Source: Martensiomyces pterosporus (taxonomy: Eukaryota; Kickxellomycota; Kickxellomycetes; Kickxellales; Kickxellaceae). Taken from it: 64,000 nt of DNA. The notes beneath the pieces were generated by a model, which did not search any database, was not told where the DNA came from, and worked only from the letters and a program-made list of their open reading frames with translations. Positions 10,138-19,910 of the stretch are shown here, piece after piece (position 1 is the first letter of the stretch; each line of letters opens with the position of its first letter). The stretch is taken from positions 132,481-196,480 of the forward strand of contig MU603935.1 of the NCBI GenBank assembly GCA_025201845.1, read 5' to 3'. The translations under genes and the position numbers were made by a program.

Positions 10138-12927
10138 CTAGGTGTGAGTGCTTGTGCTCGCCTCGTTCTCGTCGTCAGTTGCCGGCGGCTCCTCAAAATC
10201 GGCATCAGCAGATGCGTTGGCGTGGGTGGTGGAGTCCACGAACTCTGTGAATTCGCCCGACGTCCTGCTCTCGCGCCTGTCCGCAGGCGTCGCCTTGCTG
10301 CTATCCTCGGCCTGCTGCTGGCCGTTGCCAACGTAGGGCGAGAACGGCGGAATGGCCCAGTCGCGGATAAACGAGTCGTCCATATCAAGCATATCCACAG
10401 GCTCGCCACCGCCGTTGCCCTGGCTGTGGTGGCGCGGCCGCGACGAGCCCAGGGTGCCCGGAGGCAGACCCGAGGCCTTCTGGAATGCCGCGTACCTGAG
10501 CGCCATTACAACCTGGACATTCGAGTCCTCCAGCGCAATGTCCAGCGGCAGCAGTCCATATGCATCTGGTGTGTCCCACTCGGCGCCACGGCGGATTAGG
10601 TACCAGACGACGCGCACATTGCCCAGCCGCGTGGCAAAGTGCAGCGCCGTGCCGCCAGCCAGTCGGGGCCCCGAGTCCTCGCCCTCCCTATCCACGGCGG
10701 AGCCATCAGCCAGCGCTGGCTTTCCGTCCTGGCTGATCTTTGGCGAGTCAGATATATACTCGGTCGCCGTCATCTTCGCTCTTGTGTTGGCATCGGCGCC
10801 CCACAGGAAGAGCAGCTCGAGCATTCCAAAGTCACCCATGGCCACAGCCTCAATCAGGGGCGTGGACCCAGTCTTTGGGTCGTGTGCATTGACGTCTGCG
10901 CCCTGAGCCAGGGCTTCGAGCGCCATGGGCATGTCCGCCAACCTCGCCGCCCTCACCAGCTTCGCATCTGCCTCCTCCTGGGACTCGGGCTTTGCAACCC
11001 ACAGCCTGTTGGCATACTTCTGCACCAAATACGGCAGCTTGGCCTCCCTCGATGTCTGGCTTGCTGGCTTTTGCGGGTCGTCCTGCTGGGGCTCCATTGA
11101 TTCGTAAATGCGGTTGACGCAGTGGTTGCCCAGTCTCTGCATGATCTGCATGAGCTCGGGCTCCCAGTTATCCAGCTTAACGGACCGTACCTTGCTCACA
11201 TGCACGCCCAGGCTGCGGTGGATTCCAGAGCACTCGATGCACATCAGGACGCCCAGGTTGATCGCCGCCCATTCAGGCGCCCGCTTACCACAGTCCACGC
11301 AGCGGTCGTTTCCATGCGGATTGCGCATCTTGCTCATCCGCGCCGCCTGCGCCGCGCTATCATTCACGCCACTGCCTTCGGTGCCCACCGACTGTCTGCT
11401 GCTGGGCTTGCTGCTCACCGCCGAGTGCATTTCCAGGCTAGCGCCAATGCCAGCCGCCAATTGCGGCGTTGACTGCTTGCTCGAGGGGATGTCCTTAATG
11501 GCCTGGGTTATCGGCGTGTGCGAATAAAGCGAAGTCTCGATTGCCTGTTTCAAGCAGGCCTTCCACGCACTCAGCTCGTCGTTGTTCTCAGCCTGCAGCA
11601 AATACGAGCGCGTGGGTGCGATAAGTTCAAACACGTTGCGCCGGTCCTGTGCCGGTCCTCGCTTGACCATGCATAGATGGAGTGGAATCATCTCCCTGTC
11701 TTTCTCGTCCAGCCGCTGGAAATGCACCAGGTAGCCGTCCTTGATTTCGAACCACCGGCGCTGCCACGAGGACATCAGCGAATACTGGCTGCGCAGGAAC
11801 AGGTATCCGGAGATCTGGAACAGCCCAGTGGGGCTTAGGGAGATCGAGGCAAGGGACTTGCGGTGCGACTTTGATGTCTTGCGTCTGTGCGTTGGCCTGG
11901 CTGCCTTAGATGCTTCGCTCGCACTGGATGCAGTTGCCACTGAGTGAGCGCTGAGGGGGGCGGGGTTGCCTGCAGGGGTCTCGGTTTTGATTGCCAGTGC
12001 CTTGGAGTTCTTGCTAGTCGTGCCGCTGCTCCCGTGTGCCAGATCTAGCGACTCGCCCAGCGACTCGCCCAGCGTCTCGATGCTTCTGACTGATCCAAAC
12101 GTGGCGTCGTCCTCCTGTTGCCCAACCTGCACATATCCATCATCATCCAGCAGCGCCCCGCCCGTATCATTAATCACCGGGTCCACAACCGCCGTCTTGG
12201 CTTCTGCAATCTCCGCCTCGGCCTCCCTCCTCGCCCTGGCAACATGCTCACCCAGCTGCCTCATCGTGGGCTCAAAGTCCTTCAAGGACGAGAATGCCTG
12301 GTGATAAAACGCATACTGCGCGTACATGAGCGACAGAAACCCCTCCAGAAACTCGACCTTCTTCACAGACGCCAGTCTGTTCAAGTCAACCGACAGCAGC
12401 TGCATCTGGTTAATGTACCTGCTCTTTGCCTTCTCCACGTCCTTCTCCTGCACCTCGATCATTGGCTCTGTCACCTTCTTGGCCATTAGCCGCGTCAGCT
12501 GGGACTCGTAATCTCCTTGCAGCATGTCCACACGACGCCTTGCACCGCGCAGCCTCTGCAGCAGCCCTTGATCGGCCATCTCCTCCATGGGCGCAACGAG
12601 GATGTGCTGGAGCTGCTCGGTTTGCATCACGCGGTTGCGCTCGATCTCGCTCAGCACGTCGCCGAACCCGACCAGCGATTGCTCTATGAGCGGATCCTTC
12701 AGGGGCGATAGCTGGGAGATGCTGGAGATGCGGCGCAGCATGTCGATGGACTTGGTGCTGCAGTCCTGGGAGACCTGCTGGAGCTGGCGGCTGGCTTTGG
12801 ACAGACCCTGAATGGCCAAGTCGAGGCTGCCGGCGTACTCTTCGTAGTCCCGGACCCTGGACCTGTAGTGCGGGGAGTCGGTCAGGCTCTCCTCCAAATT
12901 GAGCAGCACGGAGTGCTTGCTGGACAT
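10138..12927 (-). CDS. BAR-PH-ArfGAP-ankyrin protein (ACAP type)
   Basis: A 929-aa Arf GTPase-activating protein. Domains in order: BAR helices (about 1-250), a Ser-rich linker, PH (about 370-470, GYLFLRSQY...RRWFEIKDG), ArfGAP (about 535-640) and ankyrin repeats (about 655-820). The ArfGAP zinc module CVDCG-x14-LMCIEC is followed by HRSLGVHVSKVRSVKLD, which carries the catalytic Arg. The family stimulates GTP hydrolysis on Arf proteins on curved endosomal or Golgi membranes (animal ACAPs, fission yeast Cnt6). The open frame extends 11 codons further but starts at GTG, so the ATG at 12927 (MSSKHSVLLNLEE) is preferred. It converges on the Cys-rich gene (243 bp) and diverges from Cms1. Confidence 0.93.
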   Translation of the reverse strand: MSSKHSVLLNLEESLTDSPHYRSRVRDYEEYAGSLDLAIQGLSKASRQLQQVSQDCSTKSIDMLRRISSISQLSPLKDPLIEQSLVGFGDVLSEIERNRVMQTEQLQHILVAPMEEMADQGLLQRLRGARRRVDMLQGDYESQLTRLMAKKVTEPMIEVQEKDVEKAKSRYINQMQLLSVDLNRLASVKKVEFLEGFLSLMYAQYAFYHQAFSSLKDFEPTMRQLGEHVARARREAEAEIAEAKTAVVDPVINDTGGALLDDDGYVQVGQQEDDATFGSVRSIETLGESLGESLDLAHGSSGTTSKNSKALAIKTETPAGNPAPLSAHSVATASSASEASKAARPTHRRKTSKSHRKSLASISLSPTGLFQISGYLFLRSQYSLMSSWQRRWFEIKDGYLVHFQRLDEKDREMIPLHLCMVKRGPAQDRRNVFELIAPTRSYLLQAENNDELSAWKACLKQAIETSLYSHTPITQAIKDIPSSKQSTPQLAAGIGASLEMHSAVSSKPSSRQSVGTEGSGVNDSAAQAARMSKMRNPHGNDRCVDCGKRAPEWAAINLGVLMCIECSGIHRSLGVHVSKVRSVKLDNWEPELMQIMQRLGNHCVNRIYESMEPQQDDPQKPASQTSREAKLPYLVQKYANRLWVAKPESQEEADAKLVRAARLADMPMALEALAQGADVNAHDPKTGSTPLIEAVAMGDFGMLELLFLWGADANTRAKMTATEYISDSPKISQDGKPALADGSAVDREGEDSGPRLAGGTALHFATRLGNVRVVWYLIRRGAEWDTPDAYGLLPLDIALEDSNVQVVMALRYAAFQKASGLPPGTLGSSRPRHHSQGNGGGEPVDMLDMDDSFIRDWAIPPFSPYVGNGQQQAEDSSKATPADRRESRTSGEFTEFVDSTTHANASADADFEEPPATDDENEASTSTHT

Positions 12928-13360
12928 GTTGTCTCGGACTGATGGCAAAACAAATGGCACAAAAGGGGGGAAGCGTATGCAAAGATGACTGCGTGTGCCG
13001 TAATGTGCAGATTGTCCGACAAAGCAACTAAATGAGCGAAATTAGCGATAGGGAAAGGAGAGGGCGCATAAATACTGCCCTTGCTGAAACGCAGCCTGCT
13101 TGTTTGCTGCCCCGGACTAGCCTAGTGGTGACGACAGTGTGCTCCCACAGCTAGCAGACGCCCCACACGGCACCCCGCCCATCTCCAAGCAAGCGTGCGG
13201 CTCGCTGCTGAGCCGAGCCAGGAAATTTCTTCCACTTCCTGAGAACCGGCAGGCTGCTCAAAGCGCTCCGCGGTGCACTGGCATGCCTTTGGCGGCTTTC
13301 TTGCTCTCGCATTCAACTACTCAAGCACCATTTGCTTCTTATTAGTGGACAGCAGTGACG
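12928..13360. promoter_or_regulatory. Divergent promoter, ArfGAP gene / CMS1
   Basis: 433 bp between two divergent starts. No TATA box or recognised operator is clear. A short tRNA-like A-box string near 13120 has no partner B box, so no RNA gene is called. Confidence 0.3.
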
Positions 13361-14209
13361 ATGGCCCCGAACGCAAAGTCCGCAGACGCGCTGGATGACG
13401 ACTTTCTTCTCGAAGACGAGTTTGCTCCCGTCGCCGATAGCACCAGCGATCAAGAGCAGCAGCAGCAGCAGGCACCGCCCGCAAACAGCAAGCCCTCGTC
13501 GAAGAAGCGCGCCAGGAACTCATCCAACACCAGCACCAGCACCAGCACCACACCATCGGAAAAGCCCAGCAACAAAAAGAGGAAACCCACACCTGCCACC
13601 AGCAAGTTCACAACGCCCACCGATCTTGACGAACAGGCGGATCTGTGGAACACATACATGAAGAAGGCATACCCCGGCATCACCCAGCTCGAGTTGGAGG
13701 ACATCCAGGTGCAGCCCAAGCACATGTACACGACGGAAGCCGAGCCCACCTGCGACTCGGAGACATTCCTCGAAGACCTAGCGAAGACCGCCGTGTCTAC
13801 AGGCAAGGGCAAGAACAAGGTCATGCACGGAGCGCCCCAGGTGCTGATCATTTGCAGCTCGGCGCTCAGAGTACTCGATCTGGTCAAGCGCCTGCGCCCA
13901 CTGTCCAAGCGCGTGGTGCTGAAGCTCTTCAGCAGACATGTGAAGATCGCAGAGCACAAGAAGCTGCTCGAGAATACGCCAGTGGACATCGCTGTGGGAA
14001 CGCCCAACAGGATCTTGAAGCTCCTGAGCGACGGCGACCTGAAGGTCAACCGGCTGCGTCTGGTGGTCATCGACTGCTGGCAGGACGACAAGATGCGTGT
14101 GGTCGTTGACATGGACGACACGAGAAAGGACCTGTTTGCCATCTGGAGGGATGTCCTGCTGCCCGCCTCAAGCAACCCCGACTATGGCTTCAAGCTGCGG
14201 CTTGTCTAG
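13361..14209 (+). CDS. CMS1: Cms1/CMSS1 ribosome-biogenesis protein
   Basis: A 282-aa nucleolar protein of the Cms1 family, a component of 90S small-subunit pre-ribosomes. The acidic N-terminus (DDDFLLEDEF) and a Ser/Lys-rich basic linker precede the domain. The domain resembles half of a DEAD-box helicase core: QVLIICSSALRVLDLVKRLR, then a basic KLFSRHVKIAEHKKLL helix, VDIAVGTPNRILKLL (motif Ib-like) and RLRLVVIDCWQDDK in the place of DEAD. It has no Walker A, as is normal for this family, so ATPase activity is not expected. The open frame begins at a GTG two codons earlier. The ATG at 13361 is the true start candidate. Length matches yeast Cms1 (291 aa). No intron. Confidence 0.9.
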   Translation: MAPNAKSADALDDDFLLEDEFAPVADSTSDQEQQQQQAPPANSKPSSKKRARNSSNTSTSTSTTPSEKPSNKKRKPTPATSKFTTPTDLDEQADLWNTYMKKAYPGITQLELEDIQVQPKHMYTTEAEPTCDSETFLEDLAKTAVSTGKGKNKVMHGAPQVLIICSSALRVLDLVKRLRPLSKRVVLKLFSRHVKIAEHKKLLENTPVDIAVGTPNRILKLLSDGDLKVNRLRLVVIDCWQDDKMRVVVDMDDTRKDLFAIWRDVLLPASSNPDYGFKLRLV

Positions 14210-14494
14210 GGCCATCTCCCCACGTAGCAGTGCGCAAAGCTGGGTTTGAAATCATCATTTGTTTTTGGCTTTGTGTTAAATGACAAAAGGAGAATGGAAA
14301 GATGAGCCGAGTGTGATGCGAGCGATCGGGTGCGATGAGAGACCGTCTTCTGCGTCCAAAATTGTATAACGGCAGCGAAGGAGCAGCAAAAGAGCACAGC
14401 CCACACACCGCAGCCCACACACACCACCCGCTGAGCTAGCTAGCAGCAGCAACGCAACACAAAAAGCAATTGCTGCCCACAGGCAACTGGCTGC

Positions 14495-15340
14495 TTAGAG
14501 CGAGGGGAAGGCGCGCTCGTCGTTGACGCTGACGCGGGCCTGGCGGGCACCACCGCGGCGCTCGTTCCTGGCACCACCACGGCCACCGCGGAAGGCACCA
14601 CGGCGCTGCTCGTCGGTGAAGCGCTGCTCGATGTCAACAAAGACCTTCTCCTTGCGGTCCTTCTGCTTCCGCGACTTCTGCGCGGCGATGGGGGCAAAGA
14701 ACACATCCTCCTTCTTGTCAAGAGTAACAGAGCCCTTGAGCTGGTTCTTGTCGACTCCAGCGTCGTTGGCCTTGCGGATGGTGCGCTCGGTGTCAACGGC
14801 GCTCGAGGCGCGCTCCTTGAGGTAGTCCTCGAGGGTCTTCACGACCTCCTCCTCCTCCTCAACGGCAGGGGTGGCGGCTCCCTCCTCGCCGTCCTTCTTG
14901 GCCTCATCGGCGGCCTTCTCGCCGTCCTCAACGGTGGCCTTGTCGTCGCCGAGCCAGCCCTGCTTCTCCTTCTTCTCCGAGTCGACAAGTCCGGTGGCGC
15001 TGTGGCGGTCGAACTGGCGCCGGCCGCCGCGAGCAGGTCCACGGCCACGGCCGCCACGGGCAGCAGCGCGCGAGCGGTCCTTGTCGTGGGTGGGGTAGAC
15101 GGTCTCGTCGCCACCAGCAGCCTCGCGGCCGGCAACACGGCGGTGGCCGCCACGGGCGGGGTAATCGCGCTTGAGCGAGCGCTCGGCGGGGCGTGCGCGC
15201 TCGGCGGCGGGGGCGGCGGGGGTGGCGGCAGCCTTAGCAGGGGCCTTCTTCTTGGCCTGCTTGGCGATGTTGACGTTCACCTCGGTGTCCTCGGCGTTGT
15301 CGGGAAGCAGAGCGAACAGGTTGGAAGAAGCAACGGACAT
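14495..15340 (-). CDS. Stm1/SERBP1 (HABP4) ribosome-associated protein
   Basis: A 281-aa RNA- and ribosome-binding protein. The N-terminal MSVASSNLFALLPDN is the Stm1_N motif. An RG-rich segment (GGRGRGPARGGRR, about 100-112) leads into the HABP4/PAI-RBP1 motif QFDRHSATGLVDSEKKEKQG. A charged region and a C-terminal RGG segment follow (residues about 250-270). Yeast Stm1 and animal SERBP1 clamp idle 80S ribosomes in starvation. Codons are strongly biased to C or G in third position, consistent with high expression. The open frame runs 15 codons further upstream but begins at TTG, so the ATG at 15340 is chosen. It converges on CMS1 with a 285-bp gap. Confidence 0.9.
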   Translation of the reverse strand: MSVASSNLFALLPDNAEDTEVNVNIAKQAKKKAPAKAAATPAAPAAERARPAERSLKRDYPARGGHRRVAGREAAGGDETVYPTHDKDRSRAAARGGRGRGPARGGRRQFDRHSATGLVDSEKKEKQGWLGDDKATVEDGEKAADEAKKDGEEGAATPAVEEEEEVVKTLEDYLKERASSAVDTERTIRKANDAGVDKNQLKGSVTLDKKEDVFFAPIAAQKSRKQKDRKEKVFVDIEQRFTDEQRRGAFRGGRGGARNERRGGARQARVSVNDERAFPSL

Positions 15341-16286
15341 CTCTGCTAAATTCGCGAGCACAAAAGGCAGAAAACAGAACAGCAAAAGGCGCGTGTGGAT
15401 CGCACGTATATTGTTAGCAGCCTGCCCAGTTCAAACAGAATGTAGTTGATACGCCTCTGAATTGGAGCGAAGAGAGCTTCCAGCTGGAGTTTGCCAAGAT
15501 GCTGGTTGCAAGCTGCCAAGCAGTGTCCTTCGTATCGGCCGCTTGCCGCCCCCTTCCGCCCTCTTCGCTCAAGCGCCCGCGCCTCCTCTGCCCGCCCTGC
15601 CCGCTAGCACCGATTCATGCTCAGAGCAGCAGATCTCCCCCAAGCAGCAGCCGGCCTTGCCATTGCAGAAGGCTCCCCCCGGCAGAGGCAGCAGCGTGTG
15701 CATGCAGCTTCCTTGAGCTCCGCAGAAGGGCGCCGAGGCACTCTCCCTGCTGCTCAGGAATCCCAGCTCCAAATGCCCAATTTGGAATTCGGAATTTTCC
15801 GAGATCCAAGATCCATGCTTCTCTGCTGCCACCGCTGCTGATAGATGCGCCTCCGCCGCCTGGCTGGCACTGGGCGGGCGGATCCATCGGATGCCGCGGA
15901 AGAGAAGATGACTTACATGATGGATGCGAGTAGCAGTGTTTATTTGTGAAAGTTTGAAAGCCGGAGGCGTGAAAAGGAGCACTAGGCGCTGTCAAACCTC
16001 CGCTGCCGCCTTTGGGTGTGCGGGGCGCCAACTCGAACGCGCCGAGGGCATATGCGCTCCATATCCCCATGCAGGCAGACAATTGGATCGGCGTGGGCCT
16101 GTCCACAAATTCGACACCCAGGCATGCCCGCGGGGATTAGGGGCCACGCCTTCCGCAAGGTGGGCGCACGCGGCTCAAAATGCGTCCAGCATTTAGCTGC
16201 ATCAAAGTCGCGCGCAGGAAAAGAGGCTTGCGCGTAACGTGGGTGGACAGGGCCGGGGGCTGCGCAAGAGAGTGCTCGCATTGCGC
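15341..16286. other. Upstream region of the Stm1-like gene, no gene seen
   Basis: About 950 bp between the 3' end of ASK1 and the start of the Stm1-like gene, both on the minus strand. Open frames on both strands lack domains and codon bias. A TATATT lies near 15408, roughly 70 bp before the Stm1-like start on its strand, as a weak core-promoter candidate. Confidence 0.3.
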
Positions 16287-19217
16287 CTAGTGCGCCGACC
16301 ACAGGCCCTCTGCTACTTTGCGCACAAGTCTTCGCCGGGAGAGCAGGTCAAGCAGCACTGCGTAGACGCTTTCGCTGGCGTTCTGCAGCTCCTCCACATC
16401 CGACGACGCGCTGGCAGCCGCGATGTCCTCCAAGGACCATATGTGCTGGTCCCGCGACCGGATCAGGTCATACAGGCCTTTCAGCTGCAGCGACGCCGGC
16501 GGACTGCGGAATGCAGGCGGGAATATGTCCGGCGAGTACTCAACAAGCGGTGCTGTTTGTGTGTGCGAGGCAGCCGAGATGCTGCTGTTCCTAGTGGCAC
16601 CACCGTCCTCATCGTCATCCAGAAAAGCCCCAATGTCTTCGTCACTCTCGCCGCCATCCGAATCTGCAGGGCCAGCACGGGCAAGCTCCTGTGCCTCGCG
16701 ACTTTGCTGCTGTGCCTCGGCGTCCTCCGCGACTTGCGCCGCCTGCTGGAGCATTTCGCGTGTGGGCAAAATAGTTGTCGTCCCGTCCATTATTGTCTGA
16801 CTAAACCCACCCGTATAGTCATTGTTGTCTATGGTCAGGCTGCTCTCATTGAGCTGCGAGTCGCCTGCTCTCACTTCGCGGTCGCCGCCAACAGACTCCA
16901 CACCAGGGCTATCCAACGTGCCTGTAGCGTCTGAGCCGAGCATCGTGTTGCTCCGGCTGCTCAGAGCCGCACTTGATGCCATACCGCCTCTACTGTTCAC
17001 CGGGTGGCTGCTCCATGACCGCGCAGACTGCGGGCCACCGCCAGATGGCCCCGCTGCTACTGCTGCTGAGCCACCAATGGGCCGTTCAGACTGCGCTGAT
17101 TGCGGCGGAGCCTGCCGGCTGCCACGCATGGCAGTAGGACGGTGGGTGCTGCGCTCGGGTGTGGGTCCAAAGGGATCGTCCTCGCCGTCCATGCCCAGTG
17201 TGTGGAACCGAGACCCCACGGCAGTTGCTGCTGTAGGTCTCATACTGCCGCTGTTGGCAGCTACACCGCTGCTTGCGAGGTGAGGCTGTCGGCCGCGGTT
17301 TGCAAGTGGCGACATGTGCCCGATGGTCATGTTCTCGTTGTCCATCTCCTCGATGTCCATGCGGATCATGTTTCTCCCAGCGCCAAATGCAGTCCTCCTG
17401 GGCTGGTTCATCGTTCGTGTTGCCACCTGGGGCTTTGTGGCGCCTCTGGGATCAGCTGGTGCTGTAGCAGCAGCAGCAGCAGCAGCAGCAGCAGTGGTGG
17501 TGGTGGTGGTAGCGGTGGTAGCAGAAATGACTACGCGGGAGCCACTGAGATCAGAGGTAGGCTGTGGCGGCGACGGAATGTCGTCAAAATCGTCGTACTC
17601 GCCGCTATTTCCATTCTCGGGCTCCTTCTTGGCAGAACCGTTCCCGCATTCGCCGCCTGGTGATGATGTGCTGCTGCCCCTGGCTATAGCTTCAGCCTCA
17701 TCAAGCATTTCCTCCATATCGGCCACTAGGCTGCTCATACGCACAGCCTCCTCCACCTTAACCACAGTATCAGCAACAGCGGGGCTCGCGTACTTGTCTG
17801 CCAGCGCCTTCATATCGCTCACATATTCCCTATCTCCTTCGGCCAACGATGCTCCATTGCTTGTAGCGGCTGAGGCAGGCCGTTCAGCAGATTCAGCAGC
17901 AGTGCGCTGGTTTTCCGCCTTGGATGCGGTGACCACGGACGAAGGTGCTGCGTGTGACTTTGGGCTATCGTATCTGTTAATTAGGCTGTTAATCTCGTCC
18001 AAGATGTCGTCGTTGTCATCATCCTCTCCAAACCCAAACTGGTCAAACTCGCCAGCCGCCCCCTTGCCTTTTCCAGCAGCTAGGCGAGCTGTGGGCCCCT
18101 TAGCTGGAGCGATACGGCGAGACTGTGGAAGCGTGAACGTGGTAGTGTGCGGCGGACTGGTGTCCGGCATCAGATCATCCGTGCCCATGGAGGACGAGTT
18201 CTTTGAGGCGTACGACGCCGCGCTTCCTGGAATCCTACCAAATCCAACTGTGCCACCGCCTGTTTGCTTGGCGTTGACCAGTGCGCGCATCATCGACAAA
18301 GGGGTTTTCGGTGCACCTGAGTTCCCTACGCCCTTGGCAGGCGTCCCAACCTTGCGTTTCTTCGCCGACACACTCAGCTGCTCGGCCATGCGCTTCAGGT
18401 TCCTCACCCTTGGCGTCGCTGGCGTTGCAGAAGGCACTGGCTCGCGCATCCCACCCCTGTGCTGCCTCTTCCCCGAAGCCATTGCCAACTCCTCGGTCAT
18501 GAACCGCGATGTCAGCTGCGGTGTAGCTATCTCAGCATCAATGTCAACAGAGCTGTCGTCGTCGTCGTTGTCGTCGTCGTTTCCGTTGCGATGGGACAAT
18601 GGGTTGCCGCGAGTACTTGCGCCAGTGGGGAACCGTGCTGTAATGTCGCCCTTGTACGCTTGCTCCTCGATCGCCGCACGCTGTGCCGGTCCCAGCGACG
18701 CATGCCGGGTCTCCTCGTCATCAACAAGTTCGCCACTGTACTCGCTCTGTGTGTACACTCTGGCCTCACTGCCCACCTGACTTGCTTCATCCGAGACATC
18801 TTCATCGGCAGCAGCGACGGCCATGAAGAACTGCAGCCAGGGCTGAGATGCCTGCAGCAGTTCGCTGGATAGCTTGGCCAGTCGCTCCACTTTGGGCATC
18901 ACATCTCTGGCCATGGTCCGTTGGCAGTGGTCGAAGTTGGCGTCGATGGCCTGCAGCGTCAGCGTAATCTTTTGTTCGACCTCTTCCAGCTGCTCCTCGG
19001 GCGAATTACTGGGTGCTTGGGTAATTGTCGACGTGCCTGCTGTTTGCGGTGGAAGCGGTGGTCGGCTGTAGTCGTCCCGTTTCAGCGCGGCACTTAGCGC
19101 ATGGGTGAACCGGCCGCCGCCGGTGCTGCCGCTTTGTCCGCTGTAGCCCGAATACTGGCTCCCCCGACTCTCCGGCCGAGGAATGCTCGACTGCCTCTGC
19201 CGGCCGTGGTGCGACAT
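16287..19217 (-). CDS. ASK1: DASH/Dam1 complex subunit Ask1, greatly extended
   Basis: A 976-aa protein whose residues about 70-130 form the Ask1 domain: EEQLEEVEQKITLTLQAID, NFDHCQRTMARDVMPKVE, then a helix ending QPWLQFF. Ask1 belongs to the ten-subunit DASH ring that couples kinetochores to microtubules in fungi. Yeast Ask1 is only about 290 aa. Here the rest is low-complexity Ser/Thr/Ala-rich sequence with many SP/TP sites that would suit Cdk1 phosphorylation. It includes a poly-Thr/poly-Ala block encoded near 17464-17510. A conserved-looking C-terminus (residues about 915-976, LYDLIRSRDQHIWSLEDIA) is helical and may be a separate binding element. The start ATG is the first in frame and no intron is needed. 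The assignment rests on the N-terminal domain only. Confidence 0.82.
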   Translation of the reverse strand: MSHHGRQRQSSIPRPESRGSQYSGYSGQSGSTGGGRFTHALSAALKRDDYSRPPLPPQTAGTSTITQAPSNSPEEQLEEVEQKITLTLQAIDANFDHCQRTMARDVMPKVERLAKLSSELLQASQPWLQFFMAVAAADEDVSDEASQVGSEARVYTQSEYSGELVDDEETRHASLGPAQRAAIEEQAYKGDITARFPTGASTRGNPLSHRNGNDDDNDDDDSSVDIDAEIATPQLTSRFMTEELAMASGKRQHRGGMREPVPSATPATPRVRNLKRMAEQLSVSAKKRKVGTPAKGVGNSGAPKTPLSMMRALVNAKQTGGGTVGFGRIPGSAASYASKNSSSMGTDDLMPDTSPPHTTTFTLPQSRRIAPAKGPTARLAAGKGKGAAGEFDQFGFGEDDDNDDILDEINSLINRYDSPKSHAAPSSVVTASKAENQRTAAESAERPASAATSNGASLAEGDREYVSDMKALADKYASPAVADTVVKVEEAVRMSSLVADMEEMLDEAEAIARGSSTSSPGGECGNGSAKKEPENGNSGEYDDFDDIPSPPQPTSDLSGSRVVISATTATTTTTTAAAAAAAAATAPADPRGATKPQVATRTMNQPRRTAFGAGRNMIRMDIEEMDNENMTIGHMSPLANRGRQPHLASSGVAANSGSMRPTAATAVGSRFHTLGMDGEDDPFGPTPERSTHRPTAMRGSRQAPPQSAQSERPIGGSAAVAAGPSGGGPQSARSWSSHPVNSRGGMASSAALSSRSNTMLGSDATGTLDSPGVESVGGDREVRAGDSQLNESSLTIDNNDYTGGFSQTIMDGTTTILPTREMLQQAAQVAEDAEAQQQSREAQELARAGPADSDGGESDEDIGAFLDDDEDGGATRNSSISAASHTQTAPLVEYSPDIFPPAFRSPPASLQLKGLYDLIRSRDQHIWSLEDIAAASASSDVEELQNASESVYAVLLDLLSRRRLVRKVAEGLWSAH
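17464..17522. repeat. Triplet repeat in ASK1 (GCA then GTG tracts)
   Basis: A run of GCA/CAG triplets directly followed by GTG triplets within the ASK1 coding strand. On the minus strand it encodes a poly-Thr run followed by about ten alanines. Such purely repeated codons expand and contract by slippage, so length polymorphism is expected between strains. Confidence 0.8.
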
Positions 19218-19910
19218 TTGCTTGATAATGAAGGGGCGTATTCTGGGTGTGTGGTTTAAAAAAAAAAGGGCGATTAATTGAGATGAATAGCAGGACTTTC
19301 AGGAATGGAGCTGAACTGCAAACTATCTGTTTTGCTACACTATCTTTGTTGACAAAAAAAAAAAAAAGCTGCTCTTCAAGCAGTAAACACTAGCCAGCCA
19401 ATCAGAGGACGAGGTGCTCCACAATCAGCTTGGGCTCTCAAGGGACAGCCAGCTCCCCAAGGGTTCGTCCTGCAGATATCCTGCAACTCAGCGTGGAGCC
19501 TGAGCTGGAATGTACACCAGCGGCATATGGGATAGAGTGGCGTAATCCGTGCCAGTTCTGCTGCTTGCAAAGCAATTATGAGCATGCAACATGCAACACC
19601 CAAATTTGCAGCCTGCGCAAGGTGGCTTTGCAAGCACCCCAGCCTCTCCCGCATTGGCACGCCTACATTAACTTTGCGCGGCGTTTGTGGAAGAGGGACG
19701 GAGGGAATTGTTGAGCTACTGTTTCATTAATGACGAATATTCATAAAGCCTATCTCGCATCCCTCACTCCATTAAGACGAGGTGGAGGGCGGCACCCTCG
19801 CTCCAAGTCGGCTTCCTCCTCCGTCATCTACCTCCACCTACTCGCTATATCCCCTATTCACCCACAGCAAACCCCATTCCACCACACCCACGTTCACCCG
19901 CCTTCGATTC
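19218..19910. promoter_or_regulatory. Divergent promoter, ASK1 / polytopic membrane gene
   Basis: About 690 bp between two divergent starts. It holds a CCAAT box in the favoured context CCAATCAG at 19398-19405, A-runs at 19259-19267 and 19355-19367, and an AT-rich stretch at 19725-19745. No supported gene lies inside. Confidence 0.35.

Noticed and set aside
13105..13170. A-box-like string TAGCCTAGTGGTGACGAC suggesting a tRNA
   Set aside because: No GGTTCGAATCC-type B box or acceptor pairing follows within tRNA distance.
17314..18780. 488-codon plus-strand open frame within ASK1
   Set aside because: Antisense shadow of the low-complexity ASK1 region. Its poly-Ala, poly-Val and poly-Ser runs come from the same triplet repeats.
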